A DNA stretch of 50,097 nucleotides, from IMG/VR virus record IMGVR_UViG_3300042445_001208, positions 1 to 50,097 of that record. One strand, given 5' to 3'. The notes under the pieces are model-generated. The model saw nothing but the letters and a program-made list of their open reading frames with translations, made no database searches and was not told the DNA's origin. Below are positions 26,867-36,212 of the stretch, in pieces. Positions within the stretch are counted from its first letter, which is position 1, and the number at the start of each line of letters is the position of its first letter. The translations under genes and the position numbers were made by a program. Origin of the DNA: a virus.

Positions 26867-28393
26867 TTATTGTTTAATGATAGTGCCTAATTTTATCGCT
26901 TGTTCAATTTGGTCATCTGTATAACCTTTCTTATTTAAATCAGCCTTACTAAATGTCTGATTTCCAACTTTGTAAGTTTCTTTTTTTGGCTTTTCACCAA
27001 CTAAACTTTTTTCTGCTTTTGAAGAACTACCGGTAATATCTTGATACAAACCTACAAGCTGTGCTCTTAAATTTGAAGCTCCTGATTTCAAGGTCCTAGT
27101 AACGATGTCGCCATATTCATCTTGTAAATTAAATTGAACACCAGTTATTGTTCCGTCTTTTCTTTTATATGGAACTACTGATTGATAAACAAATTTACCT
27201 CCTCTAAGTCCTGCTAAATTATCAGCAAGTGATGTTAATGATGATATATCGTTACTCTGTATTGAATCCTGTATATTCTTTATAAAATCATAGTCAACTG
27301 TTTTAGGTGGCGCTCCGCCTCCTCCAGTACTAACTCTTATTACAGGCGTTTTAGCAATTTCTTCCGTAACTAATCCATGAGGGAGTAATTTTTCAGCTTG
27401 AGTATAAGCAAAATTCCTAAACATAGCATCTTCTATAGCAGGGTCTTTTGAATAGTCTACGCCTCTTTTAGCTTTTTCATCTTCCCATAATTTATAAAAA
27501 GATAATTTAGACTTTGGCTCAGACATAATATAAGCTAATAAATCATCATCAGCCCCCTTCATTTCTTCCAGCTTACCAGTTGTCGGATTCTTTCCAACCG
27601 GAATGTTGATTCCTTTAACAGAAACCACAGGCTCTCCTTTATCATTTTCAACTATTTCTGTAAATGGAGTTGTCTTTCCGCTAAACTTATAAGACTGAAC
27701 TTGACCCTTTTTATTAACGTAATTTTTCTTACCAACGTTCTGAGTAGGTATACTCCCCATTCTTTCATAAAAACCAGATGTATTATTAACTAATGGAGCT
27801 AATGTTTTTGGATTATCAAATTGCTCAAAATAGTTTTTATTAGGAACTACTGATGAGTAATTTTTTCTTTTTAATTCATTTGTTGCTGGGTCTAATTCTG
27901 TGTAATTATCTAAAAATGCTTTAGATACTAAAGTATTAGCTTTATTTAAGTCAATATTAGGGAATGTTGAATTAAGCTCGCTTTGTTTTGCTTTTATATT
28001 AGTAGCATCCGTTTTTGCCATATTATTCCACTGAACAAGGTCTGAAAGACTCGTATTCAACCAATTCTGAAACTCTTGTGGACTCTTGCCAACTAATTGC
28101 TCTCCCTGATTTCTTATTTTTTGCAACTCTTTCTGAGTTATTGAATTTACTTGTAAATCAGGAGTAGCGTATTGAGTACCAAAATCGGTTTCCTTGGTTA
28201 ATATACCAAGGTTCTTCATCTTATCATCTTCCGCTTTTTTCTGAGCGGCCTGCATTGCTCTTACTTGATTCTCATAATTAAATTCACCTCTCCTATCCTG
28301 CATAGCAATAGCCGATTGCAAAACCTGACCCGGAGATGGGAAATAGTTTGGTAAAGTAAATGCGTAATCTACGTTGTTATATCCGTCTGCCAT
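26867..28393 (-). CDS. Putative internal virion protein
   Basis: A 508-residue protein (MADGYNNVDYAFTLPNYFPS). The first 140 residues are Gln/Lys/Asn-rich helices (NYENQVRAMQAAQKKAEDDK), the centre is Lys/Pro/Asn-rich and the end is Lys-rich (KVGNQTFSKADLNKKGYTDD), a pattern resembling a small DNA- or protein-binding module at the C-terminus. No transmembrane segment. Gene order (tail/muzzle protein, 203-residue protein, this, giant protein) mirrors the internal ejection-protein set of podoviruses, so it probably rides in the capsid. Function not otherwise recognisable. Confidence 0.62.
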   Translation of the reverse strand: MADGYNNVDYAFTLPNYFPSPGQVLQSAIAMQDRRGEFNYENQVRAMQAAQKKAEDDKMKNLGILTKETDFGTQYATPDLQVNSITQKELQKIRNQGEQLVGKSPQEFQNWLNTSLSDLVQWNNMAKTDATNIKAKQSELNSTFPNIDLNKANTLVSKAFLDNYTELDPATNELKRKNYSSVVPNKNYFEQFDNPKTLAPLVNNTSGFYERMGSIPTQNVGKKNYVNKKGQVQSYKFSGKTTPFTEIVENDKGEPVVSVKGINIPVGKNPTTGKLEEMKGADDDLLAYIMSEPKSKLSFYKLWEDEKAKRGVDYSKDPAIEDAMFRNFAYTQAEKLLPHGLVTEEIAKTPVIRVSTGGGGAPPKTVDYDFIKNIQDSIQSNDISSLTSLADNLAGLRGGKFVYQSVVPYKRKDGTITGVQFNLQDEYGDIVTRTLKSGASNLRAQLVGLYQDITGSSSKAEKSLVGEKPKKETYKVGNQTFSKADLNKKGYTDDQIEQAIKLGTIIKQ

Positions 28394-28416
28394 GATTTAT
28401 CCTTTTGATTTAGTTT

Positions 28417-29028
28417 TTATCCTCCTAAATATGAGCTATTAGTTTTAGATAAAAAATTTCCATATTTCGATGGGTCTTTCAGCATACCAAATTGCATAGC
28501 CCCTGCACCTATATCTCCTATTCCTCCAAATATATTTTGCATACCAGATTGTCTAAGTGCGGCTTTTGCTTGACTATCCATTTGAAACTTCTGCATCATA
28601 CTATCGTAAGCTTTATCACCTTCTGCAATAACACCTCTGTAAGCCTGATTTAAACTAGGAAGTAATCCTGCTTTACTTTGACCCTCAGCAGCAGCTAAAT
28701 TAGAAAATGCATCATTAACACCTCCCTGAAGTCCTGCACCCATAGCTAACAATTGAGAAGCGTCAGTAGCCCCTCTTTGAGCGTTAGCTAATTGATTTGA
28801 TTGGGCTTGCATAATATTAGACTCAGCCCTTTGCGCTCCCGGCATACGACCAAAAAACATATTTTTATTTACAGCTAAATTTTCTTGCGCTAAAGGGTTT
28901 TGCTGATATTGCTGGAATATAGGATTAATTTGATTCGCAAGCTTATTCTGCTTTGCTCCTGCAAATATTTTACCTAAAGAACCAAGTGCACTTACTCCAG
29001 CTCCAATGGCCATTAATGGTGGAGGCAT
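28417..29028 (-). CDS. Putative internal virion / DNA-ejection protein
   Basis: A 203-residue Ala/Gly/Gln/Met-rich protein. MPPPLMAIGAGVSALGSLGK is a glycine-zipper-like hydrophobic N-terminus, followed by Gln/Asn/Ala helices, and a second Gly/Ala hydrophobic stretch (MQNIFGGIGDIGAGAMQFG) lies near the C-terminus. This size and composition resemble the small ejection proteins (T7 gp14 type) that insert in the host envelope to extend the tail channel. It is placed immediately after the muzzle/tail gene. Homology to gp14 is not claimed, only a similar role. Confidence 0.62.
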   Translation of the reverse strand: MPPPLMAIGAGVSALGSLGKIFAGAKQNKLANQINPIFQQYQQNPLAQENLAVNKNMFFGRMPGAQRAESNIMQAQSNQLANAQRGATDASQLLAMGAGLQGGVNDAFSNLAAAEGQSKAGLLPSLNQAYRGVIAEGDKAYDSMMQKFQMDSQAKAALRQSGMQNIFGGIGDIGAGAMQFGMLKDPSKYGNFLSKTNSSYLGG

Positions 29029-29077
29029 ATATTTATAGTTTAGATGTTTAAAATTACTACTTATTTTTCAAATTTAA

Positions 29078-32000
29078 CTACCCAGCCAAAATAAAATTTT
29101 GACCTCTTGATAAGTTAAATCCTACGTCTACAAAATTAATATAAATTATTGATGAATACTGTTGAAATTCAGCCATTATTTGAGGTATTTGTGAAATTAA
29201 AATATCCCCCGTCATTAACTTTTGGTCAGGCGTTCCTGTTGCATTTGGAGATAACCTATCTCTAAATAGCCTAGCGTACAAAATGCCCTCTTGGTTAACA
29301 TAATCAGTATTTATCAAATCTGTGATTTGGGTGTTAGGCAATGTGGTGTAAACTACCGTAAAATCAGGTGCTACACTACTTTCCATAACTATCTCAGACA
29401 TATCCTTCAATCCGCTTAATGGCTTATTTACTACCCAACAAACCCTAACTGGGTATTGAGTACCAAACCAAGTGTTCCACGTGGAAGTATTTGTGTTGAA
29501 CTCATAAGGAGCACCATTTTTGAATCCAAAGAACCTGTTATCAAAATAGTCATATTGCTCACCCATAAATTGATAGTCACTTATCCACTTATTTTCAGAT
29601 AGGTTAAAAACTACTGTTTTAGCTAAATTATCTGATATATCAAATCTATTGATAATAGAACTTGCATAAGACGGAACCGTAGCATAACTAGGTAATGTGG
29701 ATGCATAGTTCTCGTAAGTTAATCCTACTAATGATACACCAAATTCCTTATGGAAAGGGTCTATAAATGTAGGCAAATGGTGAAATCCATTGATATTATC
29801 AAGGTTATTGTTATTAGCCGCTAGGTATCCTTTTGCGTAATTTTTAAACAAACGCTCCATTTTAAAGCTACTAATAGGGAATAATCCATTTGAACTGTAC
29901 TGAACAACTTGACCATTATTTAAGTCATACCAAAAAACATTACCTAAATATTCAACAACAGTTTCTGGGGATGTAGTTCCAAACATACCTTTTAGTACGT
30001 TTATAGTACCAATTACAGACGTATCTTGAACTAGAGATGAGTTAGCGGATGACCCAACTAATTGAACCTCACCTAAATAGCAAGAAGCTGTCTGAAAAGC
30101 ACAAACGGATAACATAATAACACCCTGTTCTGCTGTTTTTGATGCAAGCTGTAGTTTTTGTATAGAACCTGTACCTAATGGTACACTTTTAAAGTTTAAC
30201 GCCTCAAAAGTACTTAATCCATTATTTGCAGTTCCAGCAGTATACACATTTGAATACCTTATTTCGTGCTCGTTTCTAGTCTGACCCAAAGTTGTGATAA
30301 AATTAGGCCATCCTGTATTTGTATTCCAGTATTGCCACATACTATCATTAGGTGACATATTTTGAGTATAATATAAGGCAGATGAAGTATCTGTTCTTTC
30401 TAATGTATAAACATCTCCGCTTAATTGACCACTAAGTGTACCATATTGTCTTGATATAGTTCCCGGATTAGTTACTGCATAAGAATCAGAAACTTCAAAA
30501 AATGGTTCATTTACAAATGTCTTTTTAGGAGTATATATTTCAATAAAAAAGTTTGATGTTGTTGCATTAAGTGCCCCGAAATCAAATCCGTCAACTAATA
30601 TATAATTACCATCTTGACCTATTATTCTTAAATTTATAGTTGGCGTTGATGATATATAAATCTTTGCCATATCACCCTCTTGATAATTATATCCAATACC
30701 AATTGAGTTTAATGGAGATATATTTAAACCAACAGCATATATGCCACTAGAAAAAGTATTACCATACGTTAAATTGGTTGTACTTGTTGAGCGAGTAGCA
30801 TACTGCGCTCCTGCTATCTTAACTTGCAAAAAAGCTGTGCTATTTAGATTCTTGGTACTTAGTATTTGATAATAGTGAGCCCAATCCGGTATTTCATTAA
30901 CAGCATTTGAGTTACTTACAGCCCAATTCAAATAACTAACAAAAGATGATTGTCCAAAAACATAATCTGGTATATTATAATTCGTAAACTTACTTACAAC
31001 GCCACATTTTCTTCTAAATCTATCATAAAAAGCTATAGATATATTATAAGAAGCTCCTGTTTTATAAAGATTTTGACTAATAAATTGACCAGTATTGTTA
31101 TTTATGGTAATGAAATAACCTCTTGGTAAAGTATACGCAGCAGACAAATTAGCATAATCCCAATCATATCCTGTTGTATTTGGATTATATGTAGATGTAA
31201 AATTATTTAAGAAAAATGTTAAATTATAATCTTCAATTGTTACATCAGCCAAATTTAAAGGGCTAGGTATAGTTGCTGGAGGTATATTTCTATATGCATT
31301 ATAATAAAGTACTTTATTAAAGTAAGAGGAGGTATACATAAAGTTAACCTCCTCTACTGTTGTATCAAAAGGGAAAGTATTTCTTTTAATAGGTATATAA
31401 TAGCTAGTAACTTCAGCAGTAAATGTATTACTTGCTGGTGATGTGCTAGTTGAGGATGGGATATTTAAACTTGTTTCTGTAGGTGTATCGTAACCAGAAA
31501 GGTTATTACCCATAAACAATCTACTTGTAGCTGACTCTAATGTTTTTGTCAAAATTGGAACAGAATCAAACGGTATATTAGATTGACTTGAATCTAAATT
31601 TGCTCCTGCTATGTTATTATAAAAATCAAATACCAATTGTGCGGTTCCAGCATTATGCGCATTTATTGCAGCTAAATCATTAGTATTTGCTTTATCAAAT
31701 GTTTTAACTATAAATATTACATTATTTAAAACGTCTTTAGCGCATATATTAATTCTTTGAATTTCATCTTCAATATATTCAGAATACGGTAGTTCTGAAG
31801 CTATGTAATTAGCACTACTATCAGGAGAATTAAAATTTAATAATTCGCTAAAAGCAGAAAGTCTAGATTTTTCATCATCCACAAACTCATAGTAATAGCA
31901 CATCTGAAAAGCAGACCTTTCAATAAAATTATTATTATAAGTAGCATCATTTGATTTGGCTACTTGTAATGAATAAAAAGGAGGCCTGCGAATTACCGTC

Positions 32001-32533
32001 AATGTTGTGTATGGTATACCATTTGGATATAAGTTATAAGCAGTTTCCTCTGTCGGATAACTTGCATGATTTGTTTTTATACCCTTGTCTATATTTATCT
32101 TTTTTGGTTCATTATAATTATCTGACCAATAAAGAATATTATTTATTACTCTACAGTTTTTATCAATTCTGTAGTTTTTATTAAAGTTTAAACCTTCTTG
32201 AACCTGACTATCATAAATAACAGCGTATACTTGATTGTCTACAAAATCAAAACAATAAATACCGTGGTCACCAAATGTGTTACATATAAACCATAACATT
32301 CTTTGACCTTCGGTATCTATACAGCTACCAATACAAATATTAGTTCCGTATGGAGGATATACAGCTTGTGAAATCAAAGTAGTTCCCGGAACATTTTCAA
32401 CTCTAGCATTGCGGCCATATTGAGTTATCCCAACACGACCATTCATGATTCTTAAATACTGACTATCTTCTAATAAATGCAACGAATCATCTTGATTCGC
32501 TCCGCCTGTAAATATCTTTTTACTTCTAATCAT
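29078..32533 (-). CDS. Muzzle / tail tubular B-like protein
   Basis: A 1151-residue beta-rich protein. It begins MIRSKKIFTGGANQDDSLHL and then shows repeated strand patterns with Asn/Tyr/aromatic residues (MLWFICNTFGDHGIYCFDF; NILYWSDNYNEPKKINID), like the propeller-type nozzle proteins of podovirus tails and the muzzle of crAss-like phages. NNVFWYDLNNGQVVQYSSNG-type segments near residues 860-880 support repeated blades. It follows three ring-like genes and precedes the ejection proteins, the expected position for the distal tail tube. Assigned by pattern and context. Confidence 0.7.
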   Translation of the reverse strand: MIRSKKIFTGGANQDDSLHLLEDSQYLRIMNGRVGITQYGRNARVENVPGTTLISQAVYPPYGTNICIGSCIDTEGQRMLWFICNTFGDHGIYCFDFVDNQVYAVIYDSQVQEGLNFNKNYRIDKNCRVINNILYWSDNYNEPKKINIDKGIKTNHASYPTEETAYNLYPNGIPYTTLTVIRRPPFYSLQVAKSNDATYNNNFIERSAFQMCYYYEFVDDEKSRLSAFSELLNFNSPDSSANYIASELPYSEYIEDEIQRINICAKDVLNNVIFIVKTFDKANTNDLAAINAHNAGTAQLVFDFYNNIAGANLDSSQSNIPFDSVPILTKTLESATSRLFMGNNLSGYDTPTETSLNIPSSTSTSPASNTFTAEVTSYYIPIKRNTFPFDTTVEEVNFMYTSSYFNKVLYYNAYRNIPPATIPSPLNLADVTIEDYNLTFFLNNFTSTYNPNTTGYDWDYANLSAAYTLPRGYFITINNNTGQFISQNLYKTGASYNISIAFYDRFRRKCGVVSKFTNYNIPDYVFGQSSFVSYLNWAVSNSNAVNEIPDWAHYYQILSTKNLNSTAFLQVKIAGAQYATRSTSTTNLTYGNTFSSGIYAVGLNISPLNSIGIGYNYQEGDMAKIYISSTPTINLRIIGQDGNYILVDGFDFGALNATTSNFFIEIYTPKKTFVNEPFFEVSDSYAVTNPGTISRQYGTLSGQLSGDVYTLERTDTSSALYYTQNMSPNDSMWQYWNTNTGWPNFITTLGQTRNEHEIRYSNVYTAGTANNGLSTFEALNFKSVPLGTGSIQKLQLASKTAEQGVIMLSVCAFQTASCYLGEVQLVGSSANSSLVQDTSVIGTINVLKGMFGTTSPETVVEYLGNVFWYDLNNGQVVQYSSNGLFPISSFKMERLFKNYAKGYLAANNNNLDNINGFHHLPTFIDPFHKEFGVSLVGLTYENYASTLPSYATVPSYASSIINRFDISDNLAKTVVFNLSENKWISDYQFMGEQYDYFDNRFFGFKNGAPYEFNTNTSTWNTWFGTQYPVRVCWVVNKPLSGLKDMSEIVMESSVAPDFTVVYTTLPNTQITDLINTDYVNQEGILYARLFRDRLSPNATGTPDQKLMTGDILISQIPQIMAEFQQYSSIIYINFVDVGFNLSRGQNFILAG

Positions 32534-32537
32534 CTAA

Positions 32538-33326
32538 TTAGTATTTAGGAGATGCTTGACTATTCTTTTGAACAATTCTTTTAATTTTCTCAACGCTCCA
32601 ATCAGCTTTTCTAGCTCTTAGGATTTTTCTTTCACGCACATACTCGTTTTGGGCCATTTGTCTTTCACCCATATTATAATTTCTATTATTCTCTCTAGTC
32701 TGCCAACCAATATAAGCTTGTATCGTTTTTATAGCGTATGGGTCTATTTGAGTAGCCGCATCAGCTTCTTGACCATCCGATACATATTGAAGTACAATGT
32801 TTTCAACAGAATAAGTTTGGTCTAATTGAATTTGATTTCTTTCTTTAAAAATCTGAAAAGTATCTTCCTGATGACCTGCGCCAAAACCAAAACTTCTACC
32901 AATATTTTCACCATAATCATTATACCTAACGGTAAACCATTGAGCATAAGGTAATGCTCCATAATATAATTGAGCTGAATTTGAATCAGAAGAAGTTACA
33001 TTCTCATTCCAAGGTTGCTCTGCAAAATTCAAATTTTCATTCAAATTAATAAGAGGATTTAGTGTACTTGTAGGAGTCAACGGTCTGATTCTTTGACCAA
33101 CCATAACACCAACTGTAACGTAATCCTGATAATCACTTGGTAATTCTGCTGCATTAATAGTTTGGTCTACAGGTAATATTTTTGTATTAATTACACGCAA
33201 ATCATCAAACGTAATATCACGTAAGCAATCCGCTGCGTAAACCAAAGACTGCATATACCAGTGCAATGGGTATCCTTTTTTTAAAAGAAAATTTTTTACT
33301 ATATAATCTAAAGATGCGGTAGTCAT
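32538..33326 (-). CDS. Tail ring/adaptor protein (tail tubular A-like)
   Basis: A 262-residue protein. Early LKKGYPLHWYMQSLVYAADC, then DDLRVINTKILPVDQT and AAELPSDYQDYVTVGVMVGQ, form a pattern I associate with ring proteins of crAss-like tails (helical N-terminus, then 'LP.DY..W..VG'). The C-terminus is Arg-rich (YVRERKILRARKADW). It lies between another ring-like gene and the muzzle gene, with gaps of two to four bases. Likely part of the neck/tail ring stack below the portal. Confidence 0.7.
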   Translation of the reverse strand: MTTASLDYIVKNFLLKKGYPLHWYMQSLVYAADCLRDITFDDLRVINTKILPVDQTINAAELPSDYQDYVTVGVMVGQRIRPLTPTSTLNPLINLNENLNFAEQPWNENVTSSDSNSAQLYYGALPYAQWFTVRYNDYGENIGRSFGFGAGHQEDTFQIFKERNQIQLDQTYSVENIVLQYVSDGQEADAATQIDPYAIKTIQAYIGWQTRENNRNYNMGERQMAQNEYVRERKILRARKADWSVEKIKRIVQKNSQASPKY

Positions 33327-33328
33327 TT

Positions 33329-33970
33329 TTAATTAATTTTATTTGTTGCTGCATTATAGTTATCAACTATTCCAGTTTCCGGTGTAACAATTGCAAATTT
33401 AGCATATACCTTTTCTATAATCTCATCTTCAGCTCCAGCAGGTATAGGTAACGGGTCCGTGTTTGAATAAAGTGAAATATCCATAACCACTAAATACATA
33501 TTTACAGTACTTACGCCTAATAGTGTGATATCTTTTGAGAAAACAACAGTAAAGTTTCTTAACTCATACCAAACACTACCTAATAAATCATTCAATAATT
33601 TATCTGCTCTTATTAAAGCTCCTTGACCTAAAGGAACAGGAATATAATCATTATCATTTGAATCGGTAACACGATACACCCCCATATTTCTAGGAAGTGA
33701 TATTGGCATTACAGGCAATGTTGCTTTTGCCTTTTGACCAAAACTTGTTACCGGAATATTTTCATAAAAAGCAACCATTAAGTTGTCTGGAATAGTTTCA
33801 CCTGTAGGTAAAGTAGCTGAATAGTACTGCATTTGAAAAGTTGCATTAACAACTTGCTCAATTGCCTTTACAACATCTTCCATTTGAACAGGCTGGTTGC
33901 TATCTCTATAACCACCAGCTAATCTTGTTAAGATTTGTTCAGCCATTAAATATTTAGTAGTGCCTGCCAT
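33329..33970 (-). CDS. Tail ring/adaptor protein
   Basis: A 213-residue protein (MAGTTKYLMAEQILTRLAGG). An N-terminal helix pair is followed by strands (NMGVYRVTDSNDNDYIPVPL) and a late beta pair (FTVVFSKDITLLGVSTVNMYLVVMD), then an amphipathic helix EDEIIEKVYAKFA. Together with its two neighbours it forms a three-gene ring-protein set like that of crAss-like phages. No catalytic motif. Role in the head-to-tail connector is inferred. Confidence 0.65.
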   Translation of the reverse strand: MAGTTKYLMAEQILTRLAGGYRDSNQPVQMEDVVKAIEQVVNATFQMQYYSATLPTGETIPDNLMVAFYENIPVTSFGQKAKATLPVMPISLPRNMGVYRVTDSNDNDYIPVPLGQGALIRADKLLNDLLGSVWYELRNFTVVFSKDITLLGVSTVNMYLVVMDISLYSNTDPLPIPAGAEDEIIEKVYAKFAIVTPETGIVDNYNAATNKIN

Positions 33971-33972
33971 TT

Positions 33973-34614
33973 TTATTTAGTTTCTTGAGTTTGAACCTGA
34001 GCAAATTGCTGAATATCTTGTTCAGCCATATTGATACCCCAAAACTTCAACGCTCTTGATATAATATTGTTAATATAAACGTCTGTAAACTCCAATTGAG
34101 TACTTGTTCCCGGATTATAAGTTATAGTTCTACCTGATTGAGTATAACCCAAAACTGGAGTAGCTGGTCTTTTTAAATAATTATAAAAACCAGATTGTGT
34201 AGCACCAGGATATAATCTAAACCCAACTGATGCATCAATTGCAATAGGATTACTTGTAGAAACGGCTCTTAATTGACTTTTTAAAGCTAATGCTAATTCA
34301 TCTTCATTTAAAAACCTTACGTTGTTAATTGTACTTCCACTAACAGTGTAAGCTCCACCAATTAAATGCAAGTAATCGGCATCAAAAGTTACTAATCCAG
34401 TAGAATCGGATGTAAAACTTTTTTGAACCCTTAGCTTTCTTATCGCATCATGAATTATTTGCGTTGTACCGTAAGTTGAAAACCACTCCTCAACAGCTTC
34501 TAATTGTGCATTATCTAGCGTTTGCATGGCTTCATTTACAGTTACAAAAACTCCACGTTCTTTACGAACAATGAATAACATTTGATTGTATATGTCATTT
34601 ATATTATAAGGCAT
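33973..34614 (-). CDS. Head-to-tail ring/adaptor protein
   Basis: A 213-residue protein with an N-terminal helical bundle pattern (MPYNINDIYNQMLFIVRKER, then NAQLEAVEEWFS), a central beta region around residues 70-120 and a C-terminal segment VYINNIISRALKFWGINMAEQ. This organisation is usual for the small ring proteins next to tail tube genes in podoviruses. The start lies inside the end of the upstream GroES-like gene (11-base overlap). Function inferred from context. Confidence 0.65.
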   Translation of the reverse strand: MPYNINDIYNQMLFIVRKERGVFVTVNEAMQTLDNAQLEAVEEWFSTYGTTQIIHDAIRKLRVQKSFTSDSTGLVTFDADYLHLIGGAYTVSGSTINNVRFLNEDELALALKSQLRAVSTSNPIAIDASVGFRLYPGATQSGFYNYLKRPATPVLGYTQSGRTITYNPGTSTQLEFTDVYINNIISRALKFWGINMAEQDIQQFAQVQTQETK

Positions 34615-35455
34615 CTTCTTCCTCCCAAATTCCCAGCGCTCTGCGGGATTTTATTAAATAATAATTTTTACCGTTGTATTCGTATTTCTCCAAATACTTC
34701 TCCTCAAATCCAACAACATCACCTTCTTTTAAACCAGAGTTTTCAGGTGCTGAAATAACTTTAGCTCTATCTCCAAGTCTTGCTTTGAATGTACTCTGCG
34801 GCAACTCTATGCCCATTTGGGTTAATACTTCTTTTGGAATATCTAAATCTATTGGCTCAAGAATAATTCTATCACCAACTGTTTTTAATTCTTCACCATC
34901 AAACTTCGCATAAATATCCCTATACGAAGCTTTCCATACATCACCGGTTCCGGTATCTAAAAGATTTGTAAAAAAGAATTGCTGAGTTTCACCAAAACTA
35001 AATTGCGACTTCCATCTACTTAATTCACTTTCAGAACCTTGGCATCCATGAATAAAATTTCCACGACTATCACTAAAAGTTCCAGACCAAGTGTGTGTAA
35101 TTTTTCCGGGTAATGCTACAATAAATAACTTTTCCCCTTTACCATTGATAAACTTCTGATAGTACGGGCTATCTTTTGTAACTTCTGTAAAATAAGCTCC
35201 ATCTGATTCAAATTTTCTTTCAGCAACTACTGAATAATCAAATAAAACTTTATCGCCAATTTTTAATTTAGAAATTGTTTCAGAATACTCTCCTTTAGGG
35301 TTTTCTGGCAATGCTACTATTTCACCAACAACAGTTGCGTTCCATTCTGGTCGGAATGAACCGTCTAAGTATAACTCTAAATCACCTACTTTGATTGTAT
35401 CTTGAATAGGCTTGTCTAAATTAAGAAAAATATGGTTTATCGGTTGTGCGCTCAT
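34604..35455 (-). CDS. Double GroES-like-domain protein at the head of the late operon
   Basis: A 283-residue protein from the ATG at 35455 (MSAQPINHIFLNL). An in-frame ATG at 35521 lies inside the GroES terminator and is rejected. Two parts look like the co-chaperonin beta-barrel. One is near the N-terminus (NATVVGEIVALPENP ... LKIGDKVLFDYSVV). The other is C-terminal: GDRIILEPIDLDI, then GIELPQSTF, GDRAKVISAPENSGLKEGD, VVGFEE, and NYYLIKSRRALGIWEE, which mirrors GroES 'DRVLVKP ... GI.LP ... VGDxVxF ... YLIxR ... DIxAI'. A unique middle segment joins them. It follows the phage groES gene and precedes ring genes. It may help fold or assemble virion proteins, or be a GroES-derived structural protein. 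Confidence 0.6.
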   Translation of the reverse strand: MSAQPINHIFLNLDKPIQDTIKVGDLELYLDGSFRPEWNATVVGEIVALPENPKGEYSETISKLKIGDKVLFDYSVVAERKFESDGAYFTEVTKDSPYYQKFINGKGEKLFIVALPGKITHTWSGTFSDSRGNFIHGCQGSESELSRWKSQFSFGETQQFFFTNLLDTGTGDVWKASYRDIYAKFDGEELKTVGDRIILEPIDLDIPKEVLTQMGIELPQSTFKARLGDRAKVISAPENSGLKEGDVVGFEEKYLEKYEYNGKNYYLIKSRRALGIWEEEDAL

Positions 35456-35494
35456 AGATGGTATAAAATTAAGTTTTTTATAGGATATAAAAAT

Positions 35495-35524
35495 AAAATG
35501 CCCCCAAAATTTTGAAGGCATTTT
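35495..35524 (-). terminator. Terminator between groES and the double GroES-like gene
   Basis: AAAATGCC (35495-35502) pairs with GGCATTTT (35517-35524) around a 14-base loop. On the minus strand the stem ends in a T-rich run (TTTTATTTTT). It follows the groES stop at 35543, so the early and late minus-strand units are probably transcribed separately. It also rules out a start codon at 35521 for the next gene. Confidence 0.75.
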
Positions 35525-35542
35525 AAATAATTGGTTAAATCA

Positions 35543-35809
35543 TTAGATTATTGCGTCAATATAAAGCTCATCAGGAATAAGTCTAAATTGCTGTCCGTTA
35601 ACCTCAATATCAACTCCTACGCTACTAGCAAACATAATTTTGTCTCCTTTTGCTACACTTTCAGCTTCTTTACCAGCCATTTCTACAACTCCTGTGATAA
35701 AGTCTTTTTGGGCTGTTTCTGGTAAGTAAAGGCCGCTATCTGTCTTGTCTTTAGGAGCATCTAGTTTTACAAGCACCCTTTTTCCCAATGGTGTGAATTT
35801 TTGTTTCAT
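35543..35809 (-). CDS. groES: Co-chaperonin GroES (Cpn10)
   Basis: An 88-residue protein with the whole Cpn10 plan: PLGKRVLVKLDAPKDKT, the mobile-loop/strand region SGLYLPETAQ, GVVEMAGKEAESVAKGDKIMF and the C-terminal FRLIPDELYIDAII. It is slightly shorter than bacterial GroES (about 95 residues). It should form a heptameric lid on host GroEL and adapt it for capsid protein folding, as T4 gp31 does. Its own terminator follows. A TACTTTTG promoter element lies about 25 bases upstream of the start. Confidence 0.92.
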   Translation of the reverse strand: MKQKFTPLGKRVLVKLDAPKDKTDSGLYLPETAQKDFITGVVEMAGKEAESVAKGDKIMFASSVGVDIEVNGQQFRLIPDELYIDAII

Positions 35810-35831
35810 TTAATTTAATTTAATTTATTTA

Positions 35832-35839
35832 CAAAAGTA
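35832..35839 (-). promoter_or_regulatory. Possible -7 element for groES
   Basis: TACTTTTG on the minus strand matches TAnnTTTG and lies about 23 bases upstream of the groES ATG. No convincing TTTG -33 element was found at the usual spacing, so the call is tentative. Confidence 0.4.
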
Positions 35840-35844
35840 ATCAT

Positions 35845-36063
35845 TTATTTCCAATTATGCGGTATATCCATATCAATTCCCATGCCATTCATTGCGTTCC
35901 CGTAAACCCTAATATCTTCAGAATAATAATGCTTAACTACGCCACCCTTTAGCCTAACAAGCCATACTGAATTAACATTTAAACCATAGTCAATCAATAA
36001 GATACACTCACCAGCTCCATGAGGGGTATGAACCTTTATAGGTGTTGAAAATTCATGTATCAT
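35845..36063 (-). CDS. Small hypothetical protein
   Basis: A 72-residue protein (MIHEFSTPIKVHTPHGAGEC) with a strand-rich, SH3-like pattern (ECILLIDYGLNVNSVWLVRL; VVKHYYSEDIRVYGN). Such short barrels are common among phage accessory proteins, but no family is claimed. The start overlaps the stop of the upstream 50-residue membrane protein gene as ATGA, so the two are translationally coupled. Confidence 0.6.
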   Translation of the reverse strand: MIHEFSTPIKVHTPHGAGECILLIDYGLNVNSVWLVRLKGGVVKHYYSEDIRVYGNAMNGMGIDMDIPHNWK

Positions 36064-36212
36064 AATACAAAATATAAATATAAAACAACCCAGCTAATTG
36101 TTGCAGATACGGTTATACCCATAATAAAAGATAAAATGTTAAACTGAAACTTTTGATACTCTTTGCCAGCATAAAAGCCCATTTGATAATATTTTTTGTT
36201 TATATCATTCAT
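36060..36212 (-). CDS. Small single-span membrane protein
   Basis: A 50-residue protein beginning MNDINKKYYQMGFYAGKEYQ. After a charged N-terminus it has one hydrophobic helix (NILSFIMGITVSATISWVV then LYLYFVL) running to the C-terminus. Overlaps on both sides (8 bases with the upstream gene, ATGA with the downstream gene) strongly support a real gene despite its size. The Lys/Tyr-rich N-terminus would be cytosolic by the positive-inside rule. Possible roles are superinfection exclusion or another membrane function; nothing in the sequence decides. Confidence 0.65.
   Translation of the reverse strand: MNDINKKYYQMGFYAGKEYQKFQFNILSFIMGITVSATISWVVLYLYFVL

Noticed and set aside
35456-35521. Upstream start for the double GroES-like gene
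   Set aside because: The extra 22 codons are the groES terminator hairpin and its T-rich tail.
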